From the NCBI GenBank assembly GCA_001464375.1, contig LNEW01000108.1:1-37699 (forward strand): a DNA stretch of 37,699 bases. The letters run 5' to 3'. Under the pieces are notes generated by a model that was not told where the DNA came from, ran no database searches, and saw only the letters and a program-made list of their open reading frames with translations. Position numbers and translations under genes: made by a program. This DNA comes from Rhodospirillales bacterium Ga0074136 (lineage in GTDB: Bacteria; Pseudomonadota; Alphaproteobacteria; Acetobacterales; Acetobacteraceae). Position 1 is the first letter of the stretch. Every line of letters starts with the position of its first letter. This document shows, one piece after another, positions 18,341 to 26,377 of the stretch.

Positions 18341-21034
18341 ATGTTCGGCCCCTTGCGCCGCTGCCGACCGCTCTGCCTCCTGCTGGCGTTCCTGCTGGCC
18401 GGGCCCTCGGTCCTGGCGCAGATGACGCCGGGCGGCTCCCCCCTGCTCGCACCACCCACCCTGCCGTCGGTGCTGCCCAATGGCGCGCCGCTGCCCGGCC
18501 TGCCGCCGGGGGTGCAGCAGGATGCGCTGCAGCGGTTGCTCGATGGCGGGGCCACGCGCGGCCCGCCCGCCGGCCTGCCGCGCGGCGCGCCGATCCAGGC
18601 CTTCCAGGCGCAGCCCCTGCCGCCCGCCGCCGAGCCGCAGGATCCGCTTTCCGCCGCCGAGGCCTTCTTCGCCGCACGCCTGGACGGCCCGGCGCTGCGG
18701 CAATTCGGCTACGACACCTTCCGCGCCGGCGGGGCGCCGACGCAAGGCTTCGGCGCGCTGCCCGAGGATTACGTGCTCGGCCCCAACGATGAACTCGTCA
18801 TCGCCTTCCGCGGCCGCGCCCGCCAGACGCTGACGCTGCGCATCGGGCGCGACGGGATGCTGCTGCTGCCGGACCTAGCCCCCATCCCGGCCGCCGGGCG
18901 CAGCCTGAAGGACCTGCGCACGCATCTGGAGGGCCTCGCGACGCGGGACCTGGCGGGGTCGGAGGTGTTCGTGTCGATCGGCCAGGTCCGGCAGATGAAC
19001 GTGTTCGTCGCCGGCGAGGTGCTGCGCCCCGGCTTCCAGGGGCTGAACGCGCTGTCCTCCGTGCTGGATGCGCTGTCGGCCGCCGGCGGCGTGCGCAAGA
19101 CCGGGTCGCTGCGCGCCATCCGCATCGAGGGCCCGCGCGGGCGGCGCGTGCTGGACCTCTACGCCGTGATCGCCGACGCGCCGGGCGACGCCGACCTGTC
19201 GTTGCGCGAGGGTGACCGCATCATCATCCCGCCGGTCGGCGGCACCGTGGCCATCGCCGGCGATGTCGCGCGCCCGGCGATCTACGAACTGCCCGCGCGC
19301 GCCACCGGCGCGCCGCTGGCCGAGATGCTGACCCTCGCCGGCGGCACCATGCGGCCCGGCGGCAATCGCCTGCTGGGGCAGCAGAGCGACGGCGCCGGCC
19401 GGCGGTCCTTCGCTGAACTCTCGCCTGCATCGACGATCCGCCGCGGCGATGCGGTGCTGGTGCAGCCCGGCGCCGACGTGGTGGCGAATACCGTGCGGCT
19501 TGCCGGCCACGTGGCAATTCCCGTGACGCGCGCCGCCGCCGGCGGGCGGCAGGGGCAGACGCTGCGCGGCCTCATCAGCGACCGCCGACTGCTGCGCAAC
19601 GACCCCTATGTGCGCCTGGGCGCTGTCTGGCGGGCGGATGCGCGCACCGGCGCCCGCAGCTTCGTGGGGTTCGACCTCGGCCGCGTGCTGGAGGGCCGCG
19701 CCAACCTGTCGCTGCGCGAGGGCGACGAGGTCATCATCCTGGGCCGCGGCGACATCGCCTGGCTGACCTCGCCCGTCGTGCAACGCGCGCTGCGTGGCGA
19801 GGCGCCGGCCAACACGCCGCAGCAGCAGGGCGCCCCGCCCTTCGACTGCCCGGCGCTGACCCCCCTCGCGCTCGCCTCGCGCGCCTCGCCGCAGCGCTTC
19901 GCGCACATCAAGGGCGCCGGCTTCCCCGAGATCGGCGCACCGACCTGTCCGCAGGTGATGGTGGACTACCCGGACCTCGCCGCCTTCCTGCTGGACCAGA
20001 CCGTGGTGCTGACCGGCGAAGTCCGCACGCCAGGCCTGCTGCCGATCGTGGACAATACGGGTCTCGACCAGGCGATCGCCTCGGCCGGTGGGCTGTCGGA
20101 CGCCGCCGATCTGCGCGTGGTGGAATTCGCGCGCGAACCCGCCGACCAGTCCGGCGCGATACCCCTCGCCCGCACGCGGCTCGACCTCACCAGCCGCAAC
20201 TTCGCCGCCGTGCGGCTTTCCCCGCGCGACACCGTGCGCATCCCGCGATCCTTCGGCGACCGCGACACCGGCCCGGTCATCCTGGTCGGCGAATTCCTCC
20301 GCCCCGGCACCTACGACATCCGCCGCGGCGAACGCCTGTCGGAAGTCATCGCCCGCGCCGGCGGCCTGACGCCGCAGGCCTATCCCTACGGCGCGGTCTT
20401 CACGCGCGAATCCGTCCGCCAGCGCCAGCAGGAAGGCTTCCAGCGCACCGCGCGCGAACTCGAAACCAGCCTCATCCAGGTCGCCGCCGGCCAGGCCGTG
20501 GCCGGGACGCGCGGGGCGCAAACCGACCTCGGCTCCGCCATCAACGCCGGGCGCGAGCTGGCGAACTCGCTCCGCGAGGCCCGCGCCGCCGGGCGCATGG
20601 TGATGGAATCCAACCCCGTCATCCTCGCCGCCCGCCCCGAGCTGGATGTCCTGCTCGAACCCGGCGACATCATCGCCATGCCCAAGCGACCCAACGAGGT
20701 CACCGTCGTCGGCACCGTGCTCAACCCCGGCTCGCTGCAATTCCGCACCGGCTGGCGCGCCTCGGACTACGTGCGCGCATCCGGCGGCACGCAACGCTTC
20801 GCCGACCCCTCCCGCGCCTTCATCGTGCTGCCCAACGGCCAATCCACCGCGGCCGGACTATCGGCCTGGCAACAAGGCGGCCCGCCCGTGCCGCCGGGCA
20901 GCCTCGTCGTCGTCCCGCAGGATCCATCGCCCTACGAAACCTGGGGCTTCGTGCGCGACCTGACCCAGGTGCTCGGCCAGATCTCGGTCTCGGCCGCGGC
21001 GCTGGCGGTGATCGCGCGCGAGGCGGGGCGTTAG
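18341..21034 (+). CDS. Polysaccharide export protein with multiple SLBB domains (Wza/GfcE-like)
   Basis: This 897-residue exported protein has a signal peptide (about residues 1-27, ending VLAQ) and no lipobox cysteine. A poly-export domain starts near EDYVLGPNDELVIAFRGR. I count about six SLBB-type units with the pattern V-x-G-x-V-x-x-P-G: VFVAGEVLRPGF, VAIAGDVARPAI, VRLAGHVAIPVT, VVLTGEVRTPGL, VILVGEFLRPGT and VTVVGTVLNPGS. That is far longer than Wza (about 380 residues) and resembles the large SLBB proteins paired with YjbH. It probably forms or lines the outer-membrane and periplasmic export channel. It ends directly at the ATG that opens the yjbH frame. Confidence 0.92.
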   Translation: MFGPLRRCRPLCLLLAFLLAGPSVLAQMTPGGSPLLAPPTLPSVLPNGAPLPGLPPGVQQDALQRLLDGGATRGPPAGLPRGAPIQAFQAQPLPPAAEPQDPLSAAEAFFAARLDGPALRQFGYDTFRAGGAPTQGFGALPEDYVLGPNDELVIAFRGRARQTLTLRIGRDGMLLLPDLAPIPAAGRSLKDLRTHLEGLATRDLAGSEVFVSIGQVRQMNVFVAGEVLRPGFQGLNALSSVLDALSAAGGVRKTGSLRAIRIEGPRGRRVLDLYAVIADAPGDADLSLREGDRIIIPPVGGTVAIAGDVARPAIYELPARATGAPLAEMLTLAGGTMRPGGNRLLGQQSDGAGRRSFAELSPASTIRRGDAVLVQPGADVVANTVRLAGHVAIPVTRAAAGGRQGQTLRGLISDRRLLRNDPYVRLGAVWRADARTGARSFVGFDLGRVLEGRANLSLREGDEVIILGRGDIAWLTSPVVQRALRGEAPANTPQQQGAPPFDCPALTPLALASRASPQRFAHIKGAGFPEIGAPTCPQVMVDYPDLAAFLLDQTVVLTGEVRTPGLLPIVDNTGLDQAIASAGGLSDAADLRVVEFAREPADQSGAIPLARTRLDLTSRNFAAVRLSPRDTVRIPRSFGDRDTGPVILVGEFLRPGTYDIRRGERLSEVIARAGGLTPQAYPYGAVFTRESVRQRQQEGFQRTARELETSLIQVAAGQAVAGTRGAQTDLGSAINAGRELANSLREARAAGRMVMESNPVILAARPELDVLLEPGDIIAMPKRPNEVTVVGTVLNPGSLQFRTGWRASDYVRASGGTQRFADPSRAFIVLPNGQSTAAGLSAWQQGGPPVPPGSLVVVPQDPSPYETWGFVRDLTQVLGQISVSAAALAVIAREAGR

Positions 21035-21043
21035 ATGCGTGGG

Positions 21044-21256
21044 GCGCGGCGGGGGGCCAGCCCCCCGGACCCCCCGCTGGGGGGCAACCGCCTCCCAGAC
21101 CCTGGGTCAGATGGGCAGGATGAGGGAGGGGCACGGCGCGCCCGTCGCGACGATGCCGCCGATGAGCCCCTCCCTCATCCTGCCCATGCGGTTCACGCGG
21201 GTCCGGGGGCACGTATGCCCCCGGCGGGAGGGTCCGGGAGGGCAGCGCCCTCCCGG
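21044..21256 (+). repeat. Hairpin-rich 213-bp element, copy A (inside the 5' end of the yjbH frame)
   Basis: This copy aligns without gaps to 23368-23580 in inverted orientation, with 17 differences (about 92% identity). Five hairpins follow one another. They are CGGGGGG-CCAG-CCCCCCG (21050-21067); CTGGGGGGC/GCCTCCCAG with one G-U pair (21077-21098); a perfect 22-bp stem, 21111-21132 with 21166-21187, around a 33-base loop; CCGGGGGCA-CGTA-TGCCCCCGG (21203-21224); and CCGGGAGGGC-AGC-GCCCTCCCGG (21234-21256). The element is exactly 71 codons long and is open in the yjbH frame. The outer borders are uncertain by some 15 bases. No transposase and no clear target duplication are seen. Confidence 0.9.
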
Positions 21257-23356
21257 TACGCCCTCGCCATCTGCGCGCTCCTCGCCCCGCCCGCGTTCGC
21301 GCAGGGCCTGGGCGGCGACGGGACCGGGTCGAACTGGGGTGGAGCGGGCCTTATCGAGATGCGCAATGCCCGGTTTCGGGCCGATGGCGTGGTCGAGGCC
21401 GGGGCGGCGTTGCGCCATCAGCGGCGGTTCTGGTTCGTCGGCTTCCAGGCGCTCCCGTGGCTCGAGACAACGTTCCGGGTGACGGAGCGGCTGAACGGCA
21501 CGACGGGGGCCGGGATGGTTTCCGACCGGTCCTTCGACATCAAGATCCGGCTGTGGGACGAGCAGGAGTGGCGCCCGGCGCTGGCGGTCGGCATCCAGGA
21601 CATTGCCGGCACCGGCATCTACGCGGGCGAATACCTGGTGGTGTCCAAGCGCTTCTGGGATTTCGACGTGTCGCTCGGCATCGGCTGGGGCCGGCTGGGC
21701 ACCTATGCGGATGGCAACAATCCGCTGATGGATATCTGGAGCGGATTCGGTGACCGCCGGCGCGATGTGGGCGAGGGCGGCACGCTGCGCTGGCAGTCGT
21801 ATTTCCGCGGCGAGGACATCTCGATCTTCGGCGGCATCGAGTGGAACGTCCCGGCGCTGCCCACGCCCTGGGGCGACCTTGAGGGGCTGCGCGCGAAGAT
21901 CGAATTCAGCGGCGACCGGCTGCGCGACGAGCGCGGTGGCTATCCCGGGCGGACGACGAACCTGGGCGGGACGTCCGCGAGCCGCGTGAACGCCGGGCTG
22001 CAATGGTCGAATGATTGGCTTGATGTCGGCGTGCATTGGGTGAACGGCACGGATGTGCTGCTGCGCGCCTCGGTGCGGATGGATGCGCATGACCCGCCGC
22101 GCGCGCCGCTGCCCGCCCCGCCGGCGATGGCCGAGCGTGCGAATGGCGGCTCCGCGGAATCGGCCGCGCTGGCGCCGCGCATCTTCGCCGCGCTGCGCGA
22201 GGCGCGCCTGCGCGGCACCGCCTTCGTGCTGGACGGCGACGAAGCGCGCATCGCCGTCTCCGGTGGCCCCTTCCGCACGCTGGCGCAGGTGGCCGGGCGC
22301 GTGGTGCGCGCGGTGCAGCCCGTCCTGCCCCGCCAGGTCGAGCGCGTGCTGATCGCCTGGTCGCGCGACGGCGTCGAGATCGCGCGGCTGCTGGTGCTGC
22401 GGTCGGCCATCGAGGCCGCCGCGCGCGGCCATGGCAGCGCCGAGGAAATCTTCGCCACCGCCATCCTGATGCCGCCCGGTGAACCCTTCGAGGATGCCGC
22501 GCGCGCGCCCGGCCCCTTCATCGACTGGGGCATCGAACCGCGCGTGCGCGTGGTGCTGGGCGACCCGTCGCGCACCGCGCTGTACCAGGCGGCGATCGCG
22601 GCCAATGCACGGGTCGAACTCGGCGCCGGCTTCTCGATTGGCGGCGCCGTCGCGCAGGTCGTCGCGCAGAACATGGACGGCGCGGCGGCGTCTGATTCCG
22701 TCCTGCCGCGCGTGCGATCCGACTACGCCCTCTATGCCGAGGACGGACGCAACCTGGCGGTCACGTCGCTGTACGGCGAACGGATGTGGTCGCTCGCACC
22801 CGACGTGTTCGCGCGCGCCACCGCGGGCTACCTGGAACCGATGTTCGCCGGCATCTCGGGCGAGGTGCTCTGGCGCCCGCACGACCGCCCCTTCGCCATC
22901 GGCCTGGACGTGAACTACGTCGCGCAGCGCGACTTCGACCAGCGCTTCGGCCTGCAGGACTACCGCGTCACCACCGGGCACCTGTCGCTGTACCTCGACC
23001 TGCCGTGGTGGAACCTCACGACCACGCTGCGCGGCGGGCGCTACCTGGCCGGCGACTGGGGCGGCACGGTCGAGGTCGCCCGCCGCTTCGATTCCGGCAT
23101 CGAAGTCGGCGCCTTCGCCACCTTCACCGACGTGTCCTACGCGCGCTTCGGCGAAGGGTCCTTCGACAAGGGCATCTTCATCCGCGTGCCCCTCGACATC
23201 TTCGGCGTACAAAGCCGATCCAACGTCGGCGCCGTGATCCGCCCCACCCAACGCGACGGCGGACAACGCCTGGCCGTCGAGAACCCACTCTGGGAAGTGA
23301 CCCGCGACGGCCGCGAGGACTCACTGCGCCGCGGCGCGGCGTGGTTCACGCGGTGA
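21215..23356 (+). CDS. yjbH: YjbH-family exopolysaccharide outer-membrane protein
   Basis: This is a YjbH/GfcD-type lipid-associated beta-barrel protein for capsule or exopolysaccharide export. Family hallmarks include WFVGFQALPWLETTFRVTER, FDIKIRLWDE, the GTGIYAGEYLVVSKRFWDFD block and SIFGGIEWNVP. The C-terminal half holds a second barrel-like part (WNLTTTLRGGRYLAGDWGG). The frame opens at an ATG at 21035 touching the preceding stop (TAGATG). Its first 60-odd codons are repeat copy A, and the signal-peptide core YALAICALLAPPAFAQ comes only after that copy. I chose the ATG at 21215, inside hairpin four, since it gives a normal signal peptide and has GGGGG nearby. With 21035 the product would be 773 residues; from 21215 it is 713. 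Confidence 0.88.
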   Translation: MPPAGGSGRAAPSRYALAICALLAPPAFAQGLGGDGTGSNWGGAGLIEMRNARFRADGVVEAGAALRHQRRFWFVGFQALPWLETTFRVTERLNGTTGAGMVSDRSFDIKIRLWDEQEWRPALAVGIQDIAGTGIYAGEYLVVSKRFWDFDVSLGIGWGRLGTYADGNNPLMDIWSGFGDRRRDVGEGGTLRWQSYFRGEDISIFGGIEWNVPALPTPWGDLEGLRAKIEFSGDRLRDERGGYPGRTTNLGGTSASRVNAGLQWSNDWLDVGVHWVNGTDVLLRASVRMDAHDPPRAPLPAPPAMAERANGGSAESAALAPRIFAALREARLRGTAFVLDGDEARIAVSGGPFRTLAQVAGRVVRAVQPVLPRQVERVLIAWSRDGVEIARLLVLRSAIEAAARGHGSAEEIFATAILMPPGEPFEDAARAPGPFIDWGIEPRVRVVLGDPSRTALYQAAIAANARVELGAGFSIGGAVAQVVAQNMDGAAASDSVLPRVRSDYALYAEDGRNLAVTSLYGERMWSLAPDVFARATAGYLEPMFAGISGEVLWRPHDRPFAIGLDVNYVAQRDFDQRFGLQDYRVTTGHLSLYLDLPWWNLTTTLRGGRYLAGDWGGTVEVARRFDSGIEVGAFATFTDVSYARFGEGSFDKGIFIRVPLDIFGVQSRSNVGAVIRPTQRDGGQRLAVENPLWEVTRDGREDSLRRGAAWFTR

Positions 23357-23367
23357 GGGTGGGTGCG

Positions 23368-23580
23368 TCGGGAGGGCTCTGCCCTCCCGAACCCTCCCGC
23401 CGGGGGCATACGTGCCCCCGGACCTGCGTGAACCGAATGGCCAGGATGGGGGAGGGGCTTGTCGGCGGCACCGTCGCGATAGGCGCGCCATGCCCCTCCC
23501 CCATCCTGGCCATTTGACCCAGGGTCTGGGAGGCGGTTGCCTCCCAGCGGGGGGTCCGGGGGGCTGGCCCCCCGCCGCGC
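23368..23580 (-). repeat. Hairpin-rich 213-bp element, copy B (after yjbH)
   Basis: This is the inverted partner of copy A, starting 12 bases after the yjbH stop and ending 51 bases before the next gene. Its hairpins are TCGGGAGGGC-TCT-GCCCTCCCGA (23368-23390); CCGGGGGCA-TACG-TGCCCCCGG (23400-23421); a perfect 23-bp stem, 23436-23458 with 23492-23514; CTGGGAGGC-GGTT-GCCTCCCAG (23526-23547); and the C/G-run stem (23557-23574). Relative to copy A, two base pairs of the long stem and one of the outer stem are changed on both sides so that pairing is kept. Confidence 0.9.
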
Positions 23581-23631
23581 ACCCCCACCCACGCTGGACG
23601 CCCCGCCGCGCCCGGGGCATAGCGCGCCGGC

Positions 23632-24690
23632 ATGCAGTTCGAAGCGGTTCTCCGGCATCTGGCTTTTGCTGTCGTGCTGGCGGTGGTGTCGGCGGCGGTG
23701 GTGCGGCTGATGATCGCCTATCCGATTCTGGATCATCCCAACGCGCGCTCGTCGCATATGCGGCCGACGCCGCGGGGGGGTGGCGTGGGCGTGGTGGTCG
23801 CCTTCGTGCTGGGGATGGTGGTGTTGTATGCGGGGGCGGCGTTTGCGCGGCTGCCGGCGCTGCAGTTCGGCGGCGTGATCGGTGCGGCGCTGGCGATCGC
23901 GCTGGTGTCCTTGTGGGATGATGTCGCGGATCTGCGCTTTGCGGTGAAGCTGGGGGCGCAGGGGCTGGCGGCGCTGGTGGCCATCGGCAGCGGGCTGGTG
24001 CTGGAACGCTTCGCGCTGCCCTGGGCGGGCGAGGTGCCGCTCGGCTGGCTCGCCGTGCCGATCACGCTGTTCTGGATCGTCGGCTGCACCAATGCGCTGA
24101 ACTTCATGGATGGGCTGGATGGGCTGGTCGGCGGGTCGGTGTTCCTCGCGGCGGTCATCCTGTGCGTGGTGGCGGGCGACCAGGGTGGCTGGTTCGTCTA
24201 TGCCGCGGCGCTGCTGCTGGCGGCGGGGCTGGCCGGGTTCCTGCCGTTCAACCTGCATCCGGCGCGCATCTTCATGGGGGATGTCGGCAGCCAGTTCCTC
24301 GGCTTCATGATGGCGGTGCTGGCGGTGGCGGCGGCGGGGTTCGACGCGGCGCAGATTTCGTTCCTGATCGTGCCGCTGCTGCTGTTCGGGTTGTTGTTCG
24401 ATGCCGCCTTCACGCTGGCGCGGCGGGCTGTGCAGGGGCAGCGCGTGGCGGCGGCGCATCGGACGCACCTGTACCAGATGGCACAGCGCAGCGGGCTTGG
24501 CGTGCGCGTGGTGGCGGGCGTGCACTGGGGTTTCGTGCTGTTCCATGGCGCGCTGGTCGCGCTGTTCCTGGCGCTGCCGGTGGGAACCAAGCCGCTGGTG
24601 GTGCTGCCGGCGCTGGCGCTGCAGGGCGCCTGGCTGGCCTATGTGCTGCGGCGGATGAGGCGCGCCGGGATCACCTGGACAGAGGGATGA
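23632..24690 (+). CDS. WecA/MraY-family polyprenyl-phosphate sugar-phosphate transferase
   Basis: This 352-residue polytopic membrane enzyme of glycosyltransferase family 4 (PNPT superfamily) has about ten hydrophobic helices. Motifs in order are HPNARSSHMRPTPRGGG, the aspartate pair in SLWDDVADLR, NALNFMDGLDGLVGG, FMGDVGSQFLGF and HRTHLYQ. It links a sugar-1-phosphate, most often GlcNAc-P or a related sugar, to undecaprenyl phosphate. The WbpL/WecA subgroup fits best. Repeat copy B separates it from yjbH. Its 3' end overlaps the convergent lipoprotein gene by 20 bases. Confidence 0.92.
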   Translation: MQFEAVLRHLAFAVVLAVVSAAVVRLMIAYPILDHPNARSSHMRPTPRGGGVGVVVAFVLGMVVLYAGAAFARLPALQFGGVIGAALAIALVSLWDDVADLRFAVKLGAQGLAALVAIGSGLVLERFALPWAGEVPLGWLAVPITLFWIVGCTNALNFMDGLDGLVGGSVFLAAVILCVVAGDQGGWFVYAAALLLAAGLAGFLPFNLHPARIFMGDVGSQFLGFMMAVLAVAAAGFDAAQISFLIVPLLLFGLLFDAAFTLARRAVQGQRVAAAHRTHLYQMAQRSGLGVRVVAGVHWGFVLFHGALVALFLALPVGTKPLVVLPALALQGAWLAYVLRRMRRAGITWTEG

Positions 24691-25338
24691 TCTCGGCCGG
24701 CGCGCTGCCGGGCCCGAGCACGTCGACCACCAGCGGCGGCAGGCCTTCGCCGACCCATTGTTCCGACCGGAACACCGCGAAGGATCGCGCATCGGCCCAG
24801 AAGCGGTTGGTGAAGGATGCCGCGCCGCGGCAGGTCTCGCGCACCAGCAGCGTGTCCTCGACCTCGGCCGGGCCGGCGCTGACGCGGCAACTCAGACGCA
24901 GGCCGAAGCGCATGCGCGCGGGGTCGGTCTCGGATCGCATCACGTCCACCACGCGCGCGCCGCTGACCGGCGTGCTGCCGAGTTCCCCGATGCGGGTCAG
25001 CGGGTCGATGCCGTCGAAGCGCGTGGCGGCCACCACTTCGCGCAGCCCGGCGGTGGCGACGATGCGCGGGCCTTCGGTCGCGACCACCACGCCGCCGGCG
25101 GTGCGCCACATGCGGCGCTCGCCTTCCGCCTGGACCAGGGTGGCGATGCCCCGGCGCGACCCGAGTGTCAGCGCCAGCGCGGCGTCGGCCTGCACCGCTT
25201 CGCCTGGCGTCTCCCAGTCGGCCTCGGGCACCCTTCGGGCAGCGGGATAGGCCAGATCATCACGCGCAGCACATCGGCGCCGGTGGTGTTGCCGCAGGCG
25301 CCGAGCAGCAGGGCGGACAGCAGGAGAACCCCTCGCAT
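24671..25338 (-). pseudogene. yjbF: YjbF/GfcB-family lipoprotein, apparently frameshifted
   Basis: The C-terminal 190 residues match the YjbF/GfcB group: LGSRRGIATLVQAEGERRMW, the WRTAGGVVVATEG block and, near the end, NRFWADARSFAVFRSEQWVG. The best start, an ATG at 25338, gives a lipoprotein signal with lipobox LLGAC, but that frame (MRGVLLLSALLLGACGN) runs into a stop before joining the family part. The downstream frame has no good start or signal of its own. A frame change between about 25200 and 25260 is therefore likely. In E. coli YjbE-F-G-H act together in exopolysaccharide secretion, which fits the neighbouring yjbH. The gene could be intact if the sequence has an indel error. Confidence 0.7.
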
Positions 25339-25344
25339 GGCGCG

Positions 25345-25373
25345 AAGATACCACCATGTTAATTAACCGTCAG
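25345..25373 (-). promoter_or_regulatory. Candidate promoter of the YjbF-like gene, with a GTTAATTAAC palindrome
   Basis: On the minus strand CTGACG and TATCTT are separated by 17 bases. The -10 box ends only 6 bases before the ATG at 25338, which would make the transcript leaderless or nearly so. The spacer holds the perfect palindrome GTTAATTAAC, conspicuous in this GC-rich sequence. Confidence 0.4.
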
Positions 25374-25552
25374 GCGAAATCTGGTGGTCCGCCTCGCGGG
25401 TCTTGCAGCCGCTGCGGTCGCCGGTCTCCCGACGGCTGGGGCGCTATCGCGCATCTCATGCGCGGGAGCGGCGCTGCGATTGGGTAGGACGCCGCACGCG
25501 GCGAGCCGCGATCGCGGCCCCGGGAACACAGCACGACGCGCCGACCCCGGCG

Positions 25553-26377
25553 CTACTGGTTCGCCAGGCGCTCCAGCAGCGCCCGCAGCATGCCCGCGCC
25601 CTCGCCGAGCGCTTCCAGCGCCACCGGTCGCCCCGCCGCGGCGCCGCCGGCGGCCGGCCAGGCGGCACGGTCCTGCGCCAGTTCCGCCGCCGACAACCGG
25701 CCGTCGTCATCGAAATCCAGCCCGTCCACCAGCAGCCGCGCCGCGGCCAGTGCCGCCACGCCGCCAAGCCCGACCGCGGCGGCCAGCGCGTCCGGCGGGC
25801 TGCCATCCTGCGCGGCCATCGCCCAGGCGGTGCCGCGCAGCAGCCGCGCCACTTCCGCAACCCCGAGCAACCCGTCGCCCGAGACATCGCCCACCGCCAC
25901 CAGCGCCGCCACGCAGGGGGCCATGGCACCCTCCTGGCAGGCGGCTTCGAGCCGTTCCAGCGCGCCCAGCACCGCCAGGCCCTCGCCGTGCAGGGCCGCG
26001 AGGGCGGGCGGCGGCACCGCGCAGCGCTGCCAGCGCAGCACGGGCGTGTCGCCGGGCAGCCGGTCGTCGCGCAGCTTGGCGTCGGGCTCGATGGTCTCCA
26101 GCGCATCATCCGCGGCGCGCAGCAGCACGCGCGGTGCCTCGGCCCCCGCGCCGGTGCCGAGCATCCAGTCCCCCATCGGGCGCAGGACGCGCAGGCGCAC
26201 CAGGCGGGCGGGACCATCGGCGGGCAGGCGCACGACACTGCGCGCCGTCACGTGCAGAAGCGACCCGGGCGTGGCGCAGCCGCCCTGCGCCCAGGTGCCG
26301 CGCAGCGCCTCCGGGATGCCCTGCGCGGCGGCCGGGCCGGCGGCCAGCAGCAGGGCAGCGAGGACGAAGCGCCTCAC
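25553..26377 (-). CDS. Secreted EF-hand protein
   Basis: This 274-residue exported protein begins with a signal peptide (MRRFVLAALLLAAGPAAAQG). It has two canonical 12-residue EF-hand loops: DVSGDGLLGVAE near residues 164-175, and DFDDDGRLSAAE near 221-232. Both have acidic residues at positions 1, 5 and 12 and glycine at 6, so calcium binding is likely. The N-terminal 150 residues contain three cysteines and do not match a family I know. The GTG start overlaps the stop of the upstream repeat-protein gene as GTGA, so the two are translationally coupled and probably work together in the periplasm or outside the cell. Confidence 0.82.
   Translation of the reverse strand: MRRFVLAALLLAAGPAAAQGIPEALRGTWAQGGCATPGSLLHVTARSVVRLPADGPARLVRLRVLRPMGDWMLGTGAGAEAPRVLLRAADDALETIEPDAKLRDDRLPGDTPVLRWQRCAVPPPALAALHGEGLAVLGALERLEAACQEGAMAPCVAALVAVGDVSGDGLLGVAEVARLLRGTAWAMAAQDGSPPDALAAAVGLGGVAALAAARLLVDGLDFDDDGRLSAAELAQDRAAWPAAGGAAAGRPVALEALGEGAGMLRALLERLANQ

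Noticed and set aside
21044..21256. Hairpin chain read as a CRISPR array or integron site
   Set aside because: The hairpins differ from one another in sequence and spacing, and no cas or integrase gene is near.
21034..21256. Copy A as a plain terminator between the SLBB gene and yjbH
   Set aside because: It lies within the continuous yjbH frame, lacks U tracts, and its chain of hairpins is conserved as a unit with copy B. An attenuating effect is not excluded.
23137..24792. A 551-codon minus-strand frame through repeat copy B and the WecA-like gene
   Set aside because: It is antisense to a well supported transferase gene and has low-complexity composition. Its only interest is that copy B stays open in the same frame as copy A.
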